Part shown: in pieces, positions 1 through 8,060 of the stretch
How positions within the stretch are numbered: the first letter of the stretch is position 1
Layout of the letters: every line of letters starts with the position of its first letter
Assembly: GCA_903926205.1 (NCBI GenBank)
Contig: CAIYID010000008.1
Coordinates: 30,839-94,838, forward strand
Direction: 5' to 3'
DNA length: 64,000 nt
Source: an uncultured Bdellovibrionales bacterium
Lineage (GTDB): Bacteria; Bdellovibrionota; Bdellovibrionia; Bdellovibrionales; Bdellovibrionaceae
Notes under the pieces: model-generated
Told to the model about the DNA's origin: nothing
Databases searched by the model: none
What the model saw: the letters and a program-made list of their open reading frames with translations, nothing else
Position numbers and translations under genes: made by a program

Positions 1-2630
1 ACAGGACCAAAAACTTCCTCTTGAGCAAGGTCAGCTTTTGAATCTTTCACTTCAAAAATTGTGGGGGGTACAAAATATCCTTCAGCAGGAGCGGTGCCAC
101 TGAAAAGTAATTTGTGATTTTGTTTAGCCTCTTCAATCGTTTTTAAAATCCGTTGATGAGCTTCTTTATCAATCACAGGTCCGTAATAGCATTGTGGATC
201 TTGCGCCTCCGCGACAATGAGACTCTTCGTTGATTCAATCAAACGATCAACAAACTTATCGTAAACTTCGTCAAGCACGATGACCCGACTGCACGCGGAG
301 CATTTTTGACCAGCAAAACCAAAGGCGCTGTAAACCACCCCATCAACGGCTTCATCAAGATCGGCGTCGTTGTCGACGATGATGGCATTTTTTCCGCCCA
401 TTTCTATGAGGCAACGTTTGACGTGCGTTTGTCCTTTATGAACCAAAGACGCACGATTCAAAATATGAAGCCCAACATTTTTAGAACCAGTGAACGCAAT
501 TGTTGTAATGTCTGGATGGTTCACCAAATGTTCACCAACCTCTTCCCCTAGGCCTGGAAGGAAATTCACCACTCCAGGAGGGAAACCCACTTCCTTCATC
601 AAAGTCATCAGTCCTGCGGCTACAATACTACTTTGCTCGGCAGGTTTCATGATCACGGTATTACCTGTGACAACCGCCGCTGCGGCCATGCCACACAAAA
701 TAGCGAGTGGAAAGTTCCAAGGAGCGATCACTAAAGCCACACCACGAGATTGGTATTGATAGAGAGAGCTCTCGCCAGGGACCCGTCCCATTTTTTGTGG
801 CTGAGCAAGGTTCTTCATATCTCGAGCATAGTACCGACAAAAATCGATGGCTTCGCCGATATCGCCATCGGCTTGATCCCAAGGCTTTCCAACTTCAAGA
901 ACTTGCTCTGCGATCAATTTGAATCGGTCTCTGACCATGAGATCTGCTAACTTTTCAAGTTTAGCGGCTCGTTGTTCTGGGGGTACTTTTTTCCAGGTTT
1001 TCCATGCAGTCTTGGCGGCTTGTACGGCTTGCTCGGCCTCAGTTGTAGAAGCTAAACAAATTTTCGCTAAAACTTGAGTCGGTCGTGAGGGATTTTCTCT
1101 CGCCAGGGTTCTTGTTGTGGTAATGTCTTTTCCGCCAATATGCAGAGAAATAGTATTATTTGCTTGTGCTAAAAACTGCTTGATAGCCGTTAAGGTTTTC
1201 TCTCGATTTTCTTTCACAGCAAAATCTAGCAGCGCTTCATTGTAGAAGTGATTTTCCACTTTCAAAGCAGAAGTCGTCTTAACTAAATCCACGGCAGGAT
1301 CACGTAAAAGTTTTTCTGCACTGGCGCCATCAGCAAATTTCCCGCGGAGCCAAGATTCGTTGGACGTATTTTCAAGCAAGCGACGAACCAAATAAGCCAT
1401 TCCAGGAATGAGGTCTCCCACCGGAGCGTATTCTCGCACCCGGAAGCCCATATCAACCAAAGATTTTTTAATTGGATCGGCCATTCCGTAGAGCATTTGA
1501 ATTTCAAAGCCATTTTTTGGAACTTTGTATTTTTCGGCCGCAGTGATGGCGGCAGCAATGGAACGCACATTGTGCGAAGCAAACGCTGAGTGTATAAATT
1601 TATAATTTTTCAAAAGCAAATCAGCGCAAGCTTCATAATTGGCATCAGATTCTTGTTTGTTCGTGTAGACTGGGATGGGCCAACGTCGTTGCTCGGACTC
1701 AATGGTTTCATAGTCCCAATAAGCACCTTTGACTAAACGAACGGTGATGGGAACACCTCTTTGCTCACTGAATTTTATCAGGTCTTGAATGTCTTCGTAA
1801 GAATCGCGCAAATAAGCCTGAATCACGCAACCAAAGAAGGGATAAGTGCGAAATTCAGTTTCAGTGACGAGCTCTTTAAAGACCTCTAAAGTGAGGTGTT
1901 TCACAGAGTACTGTTCGATGTCCAAATTCACAAAAACGCCTTGGTCACGACCAGAGCGAAAAATCGGACGCAGACGATTTTTTAATTCAGTTTTTGTTTT
2001 GTCCCAATCACGATCGTTCATTTGGGAATACAGTGCAGACATTTTTACGCTGACATTCACTTTAGGCAGAGGACCGCTCGCCGCCTGATCGACTTGCGGA
2101 ATATCTTCCCAGGTTTTTGCATCTTTTGCTAGCCAGTCAATTAGCTCTAAATATTTACGTTGATATTCCAGGGCTTCTTTCTCGCTCAGAGTGGCTTCGC
2201 CTAAAATATCCACTGTGAAAGCGATTTTATTTTTACGAGCTTTTTTAAGCACGGGAAGAGCTTCTTCAGGATTTTCGCCAGTGATAAACATTTTTGCCAT
2301 CTGGGTGACGTTTTTTCGAATAGCACCTGCCATTAAGCCTGGTGCTAAAGAACCTAAACCAATTCCAACATTAAAAACCGAAGGAAGTTCTTCTCCGCTT
2401 TGAGAAAAATATTCTTTGAGATGGCGAGCCACTTCATTTCCTGAATTCAGAGAGGGCAACACATCAACAAAGCGAAACATTTGCGTTTTGAATTGTTCAT
2501 TTTTCATGGACCATTCCATGATGTTTCCGTACCAATAATCTTTGCTGAAGAGCGAAACTTTTGAGGCCCCTTCCATGCGCTTCATGATCTCTTCACCTTG
2601 AGCAACAATTTTTGACTGCATTTCGGACAT
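1..2630 (-). CDS. putA: Bifunctional proline dehydrogenase / P5C dehydrogenase (PutA), 3' end outside window
   Basis: Oxidises proline to glutamate in two steps: an FAD proline dehydrogenase, then an NAD aldehyde dehydrogenase acting on glutamate semialdehyde. About 876 residues are visible and the frame is still open at base 1. The N-terminal half has the proline dehydrogenase signature RLVKGAYWDYE near residue 297. The C-terminal half has an aldehyde dehydrogenase domain with VIAPWNFPL, the FTGSKNVG glycine motif and the catalytic cysteine in FAGQKCSACSR near residue 777. No N-terminal ribbon-helix-helix DNA-binding domain is seen, so this is not a self-regulating PutA of the E. coli type. 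The start at MSEMQSK is set by GGAGGA six bases upstream. It begins about 170 bases after the FAH-family gene on the same strand. Identification is firm; the C-terminus cannot be judged. Confidence 0.95.
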   Translation of the reverse strand, partial: MSEMQSKIVAQGEEIMKRMEGASKVSLFSKDYWYGNIMEWSMKNEQFKTQMFRFVDVLPSLNSGNEVARHLKEYFSQSGEELPSVFNVGIGLGSLAPGLMAGAIRKNVTQMAKMFITGENPEEALPVLKKARKNKIAFTVDILGEATLSEKEALEYQRKYLELIDWLAKDAKTWEDIPQVDQAASGPLPKVNVSVKMSALYSQMNDRDWDKTKTELKNRLRPIFRSGRDQGVFVNLDIEQYSVKHLTLEVFKELVTETEFRTYPFFGCVIQAYLRDSYEDIQDLIKFSEQRGVPITVRLVKGAYWDYETIESEQRRWPIPVYTNKQESDANYEACADLLLKNYKFIHSAFASHNVRSIAAAITAAEKYKVPKNGFEIQMLYGMADPIKKSLVDMGFRVREYAPVGDLIPGMAYLVRRLLENTSNESWLRGKFADGASAEKLLRDPAVDLVKTTSALKVENHFYNEALLDFAVKENREKTLTAIKQFLAQANNTISLHIGGKDITTTRTLARENPSRPTQVLAKICLASTTEAEQAVQAAKTAWKTWKKVPPEQRAAKLEKLADLMVRDRFKLIAEQVLEVGKPWDQADGDIGEAIDFCRYYARDMKNLAQPQKMGRVPGESSLYQYQSRGVALVIAPWNFPLAILCGMAAAAVVTGNTVIMKPAEQSSIVAAGLMTLMKEVGFPPGVVNFLPGLGEEVGEHLVNHPDITTIAFTGSKNVGLHILNRASLVHKGQTHVKRCLIEMGGKNAIIVDNDADLDEAVDGVVYSAFGFAGQKCSACSRVIVLDEVYDKFVDRLIESTKSLIVAEAQDPQCYYGPVIDKEAHQRILKTIEEAKQNHKLLFSGTAPAEGYFVPPTIFEVKDSKADLAQEEVFGP

Positions 2631-2797
2631 GAAATTTCCTCCGCCGTTACGAATAATTCTTCTTCATTGAGTCGATTGAGCGGGCAGATATTCACTCCGA
2701 CAGAGGGGAAACTCAAGAATACTTTTTTGAATTGGAGGGATTTTTTTAACTATCCTGACTCGCGATGTTAGACGTTGATTCAGTTGGTTTTTTGGAG

Positions 2798-3421
2798 TTA
2801 GGCGCCATCTTTCACTGTTGGGGCTTTTTCTTTGGAAACTTTCCATTGATGACGAAGCTCATTTTCGAGTTCCACCTTGACGTGATTCCCATCTTTTAAG
2901 GGGCCAACTCCGGCGGGAGTGCCGGTTAAAATCAAGTCACCGGCACAGACAGGAAAGTGGTTTTTGATGTATTCGATTAATTTTTCAAAACCAAAAAGCA
3001 TCTGTGAAGTTCGACCGTCTTGGCGAAGTTCATCATTGACCCACAGGCGTAAACGGTGATCGCCAAATTCCTCTAATTTTCGAATGGAAAAAAAGGAGCT
3101 CACGGCGCAAGCACCATCAAAAGATTTCGATAAAGTCCAAGGAGCTCCGGCTTTTTTTGCTTCGTTTTGAAGTTTTCTTTCTGTCAAATCCAGAGCGAGG
3201 GCTCCTTCAACGATAGTCATATATTGACTGAATTTCAGAGCAATCTCCACTTCGTGGTGCACTTCTTCCGTCCACCAAGGAAGAATAATTTCCGTGGAAT
3301 TGACGGAGCAAGAACTTCCTGCTTTTAAAAAAATCATGGGCGTTTGAGGAATGGTATTTCCGAGCTCTTTTGCATGGTCAGCATAATTGCGACCAACGCA
3401 CCAAACATTTCGAATGATCAT
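2798..3421 (-). CDS. Fumarylacetoacetate hydrolase family protein (FAHD1-like)
   Basis: A 207-residue single-domain FAH-fold enzyme. Small members of this family are metal-dependent acylpyruvate hydrolases or oxaloacetate decarboxylases in the cytoplasm. Visible motifs are the N-terminal VGRNYADHAKELG, the metal-binding HHEVEIAL near residue 54 and ILTGTPAGVGPL near residue 165, in the order expected for the family. The start is supported by AAGGGAG eight bases before the ATG. It follows the SixA-like gene by 16 bases, so the two are probably co-transcribed. The exact substrate cannot be told from sequence. A role near central carbon or amino acid catabolism would fit the downstream putA, but that is inference. 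Confidence 0.85.
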   Translation of the reverse strand: MIIRNVWCVGRNYADHAKELGNTIPQTPMIFLKAGSSCSVNSTEIILPWWTEEVHHEVEIALKFSQYMTIVEGALALDLTERKLQNEAKKAGAPWTLSKSFDGACAVSSFFSIRKLEEFGDHRLRLWVNDELRQDGRTSQMLFGFEKLIEYIKNHFPVCAGDLILTGTPAGVGPLKDGNHVKVELENELRHQWKVSKEKAPTVKDGA

Positions 3422-3437
3422 GGGTGAGACTCCCTTA

Positions 3438-3920
3438 TTAAGTTAAATTCCTAAAATTGTTAAGTTGCCAGAGACCGTCTTTGATTTCAAATTCCATCAA
3501 TTGACCCGAGGGCCAGGAGTGATAGGCGCCTTCATAAAAATCCGTGTCGGAAGAAACCACTGTCAAAAAATCTTCGATCCAATCGTAATGAGTGACAGCG
3601 TAAATCACTCCACTGAGTTTTTCGACTTGGGCGATGGTGCTCTTGATTCTTTTGACAAATTGCAAAGAGGATTCTTGGCTTTGCCGCTCAAGCAAATCGG
3701 GAGTGATTTGCACGCGAAGTTGGAGGTCCTTTGCCAGGGGCTGAAAGGTTTGCTGGGCTCGGAGCTTAGGGGAGGAAAGAAGCACGGTCGGTTTTGAGAG
3801 TTCGCCATCCGTGACCAATTGAGCCAGCGCCAAAGCTTGATTTAAACCTCGCGAGGAAAGAGAGGGATCTACTGAGAAAGATCTCTCTTTTTCTGCATGT
3901 CGAAAAAGAAAAAATTGCAT
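3438..3920 (-). CDS. SixA-like phosphohistidine phosphatase (histidine phosphatase superfamily)
   Basis: A 160-residue protein opening with FFLFRHAEKERS, the RHG-type catalytic motif of the branch-2 histidine phosphatases in its SixA form (RHAE). SLSSRGLNQALALAQ follows, then SSPKLRAQQTFQPLA, which supplies the second catalytic arginine, and VTHYDWIEDF with the late histidine. SixA proteins remove phosphate from phosphohistidine, for example on HPt domains or PTS proteins. Length fits the family (about 160). I start at the ATG at 3920; an in-frame TTG lies directly before it. No good Shine-Dalgarno is visible. It is first in a likely two-gene unit with the FAH-family gene and is divergent from hslO. 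Confidence 0.85.
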   Translation of the reverse strand: MQFFLFRHAEKERSFSVDPSLSSRGLNQALALAQLVTDGELSKPTVLLSSPKLRAQQTFQPLAKDLQLRVQITPDLLERQSQESSLQFVKRIKSTIAQVEKLSGVIYAVTHYDWIEDFLTVVSSDTDFYEGAYHSWPSGQLMEFEIKDGLWQLNNFRNLT

Positions 3921-4035
3921 CAATAAAATCTATCTGTAAAAAACCTAAATTAAAAACATTAAAAAAAAACAAATAAAACAAACAACAAACAATTGAGACT
4001 TGCTTTTGAGCATGTTAGTTTCGACACTCCTTTTT

Positions 4036-4968
4036 ATGAATAGTAAAAACAAGAACCTAAATTCTGAATCACTTAAGTCCAGAGTCCACCGGTACGTCAC
4101 CGATGATCTGACTGTTCGAGTGGCAGCCGTCGATGCAACTGCTGTAGTGCAAGAGATGCAGCGCATTCAAGCTTCAATGCCTTTAGCGACTCTAGGAGTA
4201 GGAAGAGCCATGGTGGGCTCGCTGCTGATGTCCTCGCAGTTGAAAGAAGGACAAGAGGTGGGATTGCTTTTTAAGGGCAATGGTCCCTTGAAAAGTATTT
4301 ATGCTGAGTCTTCCTTTAGTGGTCATGTTCGTGGCTATTGTCCTCATCCGCAATATCAAGCACCACAACCAGAAGATGGATTGAATCTCAGTAAAGCGAT
4401 GGGTTCTGGAACGTTGAGCGTCGCCAGACATCAGCCTTATCAACGTCAACCTCATCAAGGCTTGGTCAATATGGTCTCTGGAGAGATTGGCGAGGATATT
4501 GCGCATTACCTCCAGCAATCCCATCAAATTCGTAGCTTAGTGAGTTTGGGCGTTTATTTGGATTTGAATGGTGGAGTTTTAGCTGCCGGCGGGGTTTTGG
4601 TTGAGGTTATGCCTGGAGTGGAAGATTCAGTGGTTGAGGCTCTCTATCAAAATTACGAGAAACATCAAGTCAATGTCTCTAAGCGTTTGGCCGAGGGAGA
4701 AAATGTGACTGATCTCGTCGGTCTTTTCCTTGAGGGAATTCCTTTCACCGAGCTAGATCACCCTTATCAAATCCAATATTTTTGCCCCTGCACGGAAGAG
4801 CGTGTGCTAGCGGCTTTGACGACCTTGGGTGTTTCTGAATTGGAAGAGATGATCCAAGAACAAGCTCCCGCGAAGATCACTTGCCAGATTTGTGGACGTC
4901 CTTATGAAATTTCAATTGAAAAACTTGATCTCCTAAAGGAAAGCTTAAGAAAAAACTCGATGCATTAG
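4036..4968 (+). CDS. hslO: Hsp33 redox-regulated chaperone
   Basis: Cytoplasmic holdase activated by oxidation and unfolding, which binds unfolding proteins during oxidative and heat stress. The N-terminal domain begins RVHRYVTDDLTVRVAAVDAT. The C-terminal zinc site reads CPC (CPCTEERVL) then CQICGRPYEI about 60 residues later, giving the four zinc-ligand cysteines. That is the CxC...CxxC pattern of Hsp33. From the chosen ATG the protein is 310 residues, close to the usual 290-300. An upstream in-frame ATG at 4012 (318 residues) is possible; neither start has a strong Shine-Dalgarno. The stop codon lies inside a perfect inverted repeat (4961-4986). Confidence 0.92.
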   Translation: MNSKNKNLNSESLKSRVHRYVTDDLTVRVAAVDATAVVQEMQRIQASMPLATLGVGRAMVGSLLMSSQLKEGQEVGLLFKGNGPLKSIYAESSFSGHVRGYCPHPQYQAPQPEDGLNLSKAMGSGTLSVARHQPYQRQPHQGLVNMVSGEIGEDIAHYLQQSHQIRSLVSLGVYLDLNGGVLAAGGVLVEVMPGVEDSVVEALYQNYEKHQVNVSKRLAEGENVTDLVGLFLEGIPFTELDHPYQIQYFCPCTEERVLAALTTLGVSELEEMIQEQAPAKITCQICGRPYEISIEKLDLLKESLRKNSMH

Positions 4969-4986
4969 TACTTACATCCTAATGCA
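4961..4986 (+). terminator. Inverted repeat overlapping the hslO stop codon
   Basis: Arms TGCATTAG and CTAATGCA are perfect 8-bp complements separated by 10 bases, and the TAG is the hslO stop. No U-tract follows, so this is not a standard intrinsic terminator. It may be an mRNA 3'-end stabiliser or a Rho-dependent or processing signal. Confidence 0.4.
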
Positions 4987-5069
4987 CCATGTGTTGTTCT
5001 AAGCTCTACACCAAGTTTTGACCTTTGAGTAAACCTGTTGCAGATTCAATTCGCGGAGGCATTAATCTT

Positions 5070-5762
5070 ATGACCGAGGAAAAACCAGTTAAAGTTCTAA
5101 TCATCGAAGATGAAAATGAAATTCGAGAAATTTTAGTGAGCAATCTAGAATCTTCTGGATTTATTCCTCGCGGAATTGATGGCGGAAAAGAAGTGATTCT
5201 TCATCTTGAACAATTTTCTCCTGATGTCATTTTACTTGATCAAATTATGCCGGGAAAAACAGGACAAGAAGTTATGCAGGAAGTTCGAGCCAATGCGCGT
5301 TTCTGCAATATTCCAATTATCGTCGTGACAGGCTTGAATAGTGAAGAGCAAAAAATTGCGGCTTTAAATTTAGGTGCTGATGACTATGTGACAAAGCCGT
5401 ACTCAACCAAAGAATTACAAGCAAGAATTTTAGCTTTGCTTCGTCGCTCGAATGTGGCTCATAAATCTCAACAAAAAAATATTTCGATAAAAGATATCAC
5501 GGTTGATTTAGGAGCTCATAAAGTTTTATTGAATGGCCAAGAAGTACCGCTCACTTTAACTGAATTTAAAATTCTTTGTGAGTTGATCAAACAATCGGGC
5601 CAAGTCTTGAGCCGCGATAGTTTGCGTGAACGAGCTCTGGGTAATTTAAATGTCACCGATCGAACGATTGATGTTCACATGGCCTCATTGCGAAAAAAAT
5701 TAGCGCATATGGGTGACTCCATTGAAACAGTTCGTGGTGTTGGCTATCGAATGGCAGTTTGA
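5070..5762 (+). CDS. OmpR/PhoB-family response regulator (orphan)
   Basis: A 230-residue two-domain regulator. The receiver domain (about 1-120) has the acidic pair in IIEDENE, the phosphorylatable Asp57 in VILLDQIMPG, a conserved threonine in IIVVTGLN and the lysine in VTKPYS. The C-terminal winged-helix DNA-binding domain (about 130-230) shows LTLTEFKILCELI and RTIDVHMASLRKKL, then GVGYRM at the end, as in the OmpR class. I chose the ATG at 5070 because GGAGG lies 10 bases upstream; an upstream in-frame TTG lacks this. No histidine kinase is adjacent. The nearest kinase is the minus-strand gene ending at 8061, so the partner is unknown. Confidence 0.93.
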   Translation: MTEEKPVKVLIIEDENEIREILVSNLESSGFIPRGIDGGKEVILHLEQFSPDVILLDQIMPGKTGQEVMQEVRANARFCNIPIIVVTGLNSEEQKIAALNLGADDYVTKPYSTKELQARILALLRRSNVAHKSQQKNISIKDITVDLGAHKVLLNGQEVPLTLTEFKILCELIKQSGQVLSRDSLRERALGNLNVTDRTIDVHMASLRKKLAHMGDSIETVRGVGYRMAV

Positions 5763-6336
5763 CCCTCTGGTGCGCTGGAATCATTTTTTTCGGCAATGAG
5801 AATCAACTGGGGTCTCTGACTTTGGTCATATTGGCACTATGTTTGTAAATAATTGAAATAATTGAAATTATTCGGTCTCAGAACTTTGGCCTGCGTCTTG
5901 CTTTATTCATTCATCAAGACGACCTGGCCGCTTCCACAATCGTGGATACCGATAAGCGAGCCGCGCAATCCAATCACTCATCCCACCTTGCTGGACGGGG
6001 AGATAAAAAATCTCCTCCCTCCAGTCCTGTCGTCAGGGGTGAAAAAGAACCTTTAACGGACCAAGAATGGGCTTCATCTAGAGCTTAGGGTGTCTCAATT
6101 CTGAACACGAAAAAAAATGAATTATTTCAGAGGATTAGGTGGTTTTTTTTGATTTTCTCAAATTGAGGCAACAAAAATTAATCACTCAATCTATTTGAAA
6201 CCTGATAATTAATCGACCCTGTTTATTTCATAAAATTAATCGATTTCATATAGTTAGTAAAATTTTTTACAAACATGGAACTCTGGGCTTTTGTTGGCGC
6301 GAAGATTGAATTACTCAAGTGTACGAGGTTCAGCAC
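5763..6336. other. 574-base gap with no convincing gene
   Basis: Bases 5849-6088 form an open frame without a usable start near its 5' end; the first GTG would give about 48 residues. A second short overlapping frame starts with TTG at 5862. Neither resembles a known protein, so I do not call a gene; a decayed ORF is possible. The following 6100-6330 stretch is very AT-rich. It holds a 14-bp palindrome GTAAAATTTTTTAC at 6257-6270 and a direct repeat of AATTAATCGA, and probably carries the promoter of the metalloprotease gene. Confidence 0.4.
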
Positions 6337-6987
6337 ATGCGGTATTTGATTGCACTACTACTTCCAGGTTTATTGGTATTGGCAGGATTACAGGCCTTCT
6401 CCAAAACTGAGGGCAATGCTTCCACACGTAGTGATTGGGAAGATGATAGCTGTGGTTTTGTTCAGAATATCTATAGCAAGAAATTATCTTGGCAGGGAAA
6501 TCTTCCCATTAAACTTTATATTCACGAGTCCGTCCCTTCAAATATGAGACTTCCCATTCAACGAGCCATCGACACTTGGGAAAAAACGAGCGGTAAAAAG
6601 TTATTTGAAATAGTCGCCACAGATAAGCGTGGTGGAAAAGACCTAAGTAATTTCAAGGATGGCACAAATACCATTTACTGGTTCAACAAAGGTGAATGGA
6701 AGGGTGACAAAGACGACCAAGCCAAGACTGTGATTTCATGGATTGGAAGTCAGATTAACCAATCGAATATACTCATTAATTCTGATACAATGAAATTCTA
6801 TTCTGAAATGGCGACGGGACTTAACCAAGTGGATCTTGAGAGCGTGATTCTTCATGAGCTGGGTCATGTGCTTGGTTTAAAACATAATGATAAACGCCCA
6901 GGAATTATGGCTACTTATTTAAAAGAAAACTCAGAAAGAAGAAACATTTTAACGGCCGACATGGATTCAATTAGATGTGTGTATTAG
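6337..6987 (+). CDS. Secreted matrixin-like (M10 family) zinc metalloprotease
   Basis: A 216-residue protein with a Sec signal peptide (MRYLIALLLPGLLVLAGL, then a short polar region), so it is exported or periplasmic. The zinc site is HELGHVLGLKH near residue 175, the extended HExxHxxGxxH of metzincins. A Met-turn candidate, GIMATYL, follows about 13 residues later, as in matrixins. The preceding region (LPIKLYIHES, then an amphipathic stretch ending in a TW pair) fits the short matrixin catalytic domain. Only the catalytic domain is present, with no obvious long propeptide or haemopexin domain. The ATG at 6337 has GAGG eight bases upstream; a GTG at 6319 is an alternative. In a predator it could act on prey or envelope proteins, which is inference. 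Confidence 0.85.
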   Translation: MRYLIALLLPGLLVLAGLQAFSKTEGNASTRSDWEDDSCGFVQNIYSKKLSWQGNLPIKLYIHESVPSNMRLPIQRAIDTWEKTSGKKLFEIVATDKRGGKDLSNFKDGTNTIYWFNKGEWKGDKDDQAKTVISWIGSQINQSNILINSDTMKFYSEMATGLNQVDLESVILHELGHVLGLKHNDKRPGIMATYLKENSERRNILTADMDSIRCVY

Positions 6988-7106
6988 ATCTGATCAGCCA
7001 TGTCATTTTTTCATGTCAGGTTATTTAAGTTGAGAAAAGAAAAGCTGATTCCCTAGACTAGAACTTCGGGCAGGTGCTTAGGCCTCCCGCAAACGGAAGG
7101 ATTGAT

Positions 7107-7370
7107 ATGAACAAACATACGACGCAAATGAAGGCCGGATCGGTTAATACTTCCGCACAATCAATTGAGAATTTTTTGAGTAGCACTCATTCAGTTCCAT
7201 CTACGACCTCACAGAGCGTGACACAGCTGGCTTATCATGAAATGGGCGAGAGGCATGTACACCAGGTCGATGATCTTGAGCAATTGGAAAAGAATATTCA
7301 AGCTTTGTCAGATTTGCGTTTCCGTTTACAATTTATGAACCGTGAAATTCGCTATTTGATGAAAGTTTAA
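7107..7370 (+). CDS. Small hypothetical protein
   Basis: An 87-residue protein with a good Shine-Dalgarno (GGAAGG) seven bases before the ATG. The first half is polar and Ser/Thr/Gln-rich and probably disordered. The second half (about 45-87) is charged and helical-looking, with VDDLEQLEKNIQALSDLRF and the ending NREIRYLMKV. I do not recognise a family. There is no signal peptide, membrane segment or cysteine. It lies between the metalloprotease and the thioesterase on the same strand but with gaps, so an operon is uncertain. Confidence 0.65.
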   Translation: MNKHTTQMKAGSVNTSAQSIENFLSSTHSVPSTTSQSVTQLAYHEMGERHVHQVDDLEQLEKNIQALSDLRFRLQFMNREIRYLMKV

Positions 7371-7417
7371 TTTCAAGACCTGAGTCGTAACCTTCTTCAA
7401 GGAATGAAGAGCCGGAA

Positions 7418-8008
7418 ATGGCAAAATCAAAGAAAAAAAATTTAAAACGAGCGATCCCATCAAAAGGGTCCAACAGGTCTTATAAAAATAAAAAAGACTC
7501 GTTGAAAAGTCTTATTTCAACCCCGCTGCCGGGTTGGAAGAAAACAGATGGAATCATGGCGGTAACGGGTAAGCCCCCGCGCTTTGTTTCTCAAGGGCAG
7601 AGTCAAAAAAGAATTCAGATACAATTTTTTACTGATGATGTGGATCAATCCATACACGCCAAATTATGGTTTGGTCCCGATTGTGAAGGGCCACCGGGGC
7701 ATGCTCATGGCGGCGCTGTGGCGGCCGTTTTGGATGAAGCCATGGGACAGGTGGCTTGGGTGGTCGGGCATAAAGTTGTTGCGGCGAAGATCGAAGTTAA
7801 TTTTCGAGCACCAGTGCCGTTGAAAAATCTGTGCTTTGTGCACTCAGAAATAGTGAAATCCGAGGGGCGAAAAATATTTACATCTGGTAAAATTTTATCT
7901 GAGACTGGCCAACTACTGGCGGAGTCCACCGGTTTATTTATCACTCTGAATGAAAATCAAATTCAAAATTTCAAAATGAAATTTAAGCAAATCCGCCCGT
8001 TGACTTGA
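7418..8008 (+). CDS. Hotdog-fold (PaaI/4HBT-like) thioesterase with basic N-terminal tail
   Basis: A 196-residue protein. Residues about 75-185 form a 4HBT hotdog domain with GPPGHAHGGAVAAVLDEAMG, the HGG substrate motif followed by the acidic catalytic residue on the central helix, then KIEVNFRAPVPL. Such enzymes hydrolyse acyl-CoA thioesters in the cytoplasm. The first ~35 residues are unusually lysine/arginine-rich (MAKSKKKNLKRAI onward) and are not part of the standard domain. They could bind nucleic acid or membrane, but this is not shown. The substrate is unknown. Translation start context is modest. Confidence 0.8.
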   Translation: MAKSKKKNLKRAIPSKGSNRSYKNKKDSLKSLISTPLPGWKKTDGIMAVTGKPPRFVSQGQSQKRIQIQFFTDDVDQSIHAKLWFGPDCEGPPGHAHGGAVAAVLDEAMGQVAWVVGHKVVAAKIEVNFRAPVPLKNLCFVHSEIVKSEGRKIFTSGKILSETGQLLAESTGLFITLNENQIQNFKMKFKQIRPLT

Positions 8009-8060
8009 GAAGAATACTTTTTTCACTCAACAAAGAATACTAAGGATAGTTTCAAATATA

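Noticed and set aside
5862..6056. A 64-codon frame with a TTG start
   Set aside because: No Shine-Dalgarno and no recognisable domain; it overlaps another open frame in the same gap.
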